Origin: a virus
Virus record (IMG/VR): IMGVR_UViG_3300032334_000400
Location: 1-21,713 of that record
Length of the DNA: 21,713 nt
Direction: 5' to 3' (one strand)
The notes below the pieces were generated by a model. It did not search any database. It saw nothing but the letters and a program-made list of their open reading frames with translations, and was not told where the DNA came from. The position numbers were made by a program, and so were the translations under genes. Of this stretch, positions 21,504-21,713 are shown in pieces. Position 1 is the stretch's first letter, and every line of letters starts with the position of its first letter.

Positions 21504-21713
21504 ATGTCAGAAGTAATACAGAGCGAAAGCGAGAAGAAAAAAGAAGATTGGATGAATAGTAAATGGCGTCCAATGATGGGTTGGATGTACATGTTGGTAT
21601 GTATGTTTGACATGATTCTATTTCCAATACTATGGAGTTTACTACAAACAGTAACTCACACACAAATCACACAATGGAATCCACTAACACTACAAGGTGC
21701 TGGTTTATTCCAC
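21504..21713 (+). CDS. Holin-like membrane protein (3' truncated)
   Basis: The frame runs from ATG 21504 to the window end (70 residues). A charged start (MSEVIQSESEKKKEDWMNSK) is followed by WRPMMGWMYMLVCMFDMILF and PILWSLLQTVTH, a first transmembrane segment, and then TQWNPLTLQGAGLFH. The pattern W-R-P-x-x-x-W-x-Y-x-x-x-x-x-F-D and PLTLxGxGLFH fits the three-segment holin family of gene transfer agents and marine phages (PF11351). It would make the inner-membrane hole that releases the endolysin. The remaining membrane segments lie outside the window. Confidence 0.78.
   Translation, partial: MSEVIQSESEKKKEDWMNSKWRPMMGWMYMLVCMFDMILFPILWSLLQTVTHTQITQWNPLTLQGAGLFH

Noticed and set aside
1-21713. 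tRNA genes, CRISPR arrays, insertion sequences, att sites or origin
   Set aside because: No cloverleaf, spaced repeats, transposase motifs or terminal inverted repeats were noticed; almost all DNA is coding. A computational scan was not possible.

Overview
The window looks like part of the genome of a tailed phage of the T4-like (marine myovirus) kind that infects a Gram-negative bacterium. Three things point there. First, there are T4-type genes: a gp44 clamp-loader ATPase, a GroES/gp31-like co-chaperonin, and octamers matching the T4 late-promoter motif NATAAATA. Second, there are genes often carried by marine myoviruses: phoH, a MazG-type pyrophosphohydrolase and a 2OG-Fe(II) oxygenase. 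Third, there is a Gram-negative lysis set: GH19 endolysin, inner-membrane spanin, outer-membrane lipoprotein spanin and the start of a three-segment holin. The DNA is AT-rich and the genes are tightly packed, with many ATGA, TAATG or longer overlaps. Exact host and virus taxonomy cannot be read from this sequence alone.

Layout. Positions 1-11665 (+) hold the virion module: a 5'-truncated fibre-like protein with a G2-like C-terminal domain, a second fibre-like protein with a predicted beta-helical end, a small adhesin-like protein, a 1434-residue multi-domain Ig-like protein, and a 267-residue structural protein. Positions 11662-13225 hold small conserved phage proteins, among them a free-standing piece of a C-family DNA polymerase palm and a GroES-like co-chaperonin. 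Positions 13243-17951 hold a dense (+) operon-like run: short UDP-glucose-dehydrogenase-like enzyme, MazG-like enzyme, secreted PBP7-like peptidase, two small membrane proteins, gp44, 2OG oxygenase, a 7Fe ferredoxin and a DUF2452-like protein. This run ends at a hairpin shared with the convergent phoH gene (17973-18692, -). A 145-bp divergent regulatory region follows, then two unrecognised genes (18838-20107) and the lysis genes (20104 to the window end).

The outstanding observation is in the 1434-residue virion protein (6561-10865). Between Ig-like repeats it carries a complete animal-type haem peroxidase domain (about residues 617-1110; PF03098, the myeloperoxidase/lactoperoxidase/peroxidasin family). 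The distal Gln/His, the catalytic Arg, the proximal His and its Asn partner, and the Ca2+ loop are all visible. This suggests a phage particle that carries a haem enzyme able to use H2O2. I know of no described precedent, but I could not search for one.

Other notable cargo: a ferredoxin close to Azotobacter FdI/FdxA with all nine cysteines, fused by a start/stop overlap to a 2OG oxygenase; a DnaE fragment that keeps the nucleotide-binding GS motif but stops before the catalytic aspartates; and a signal-peptide-bearing penicillin-binding-protein peptidase with all three catalytic motifs intact.
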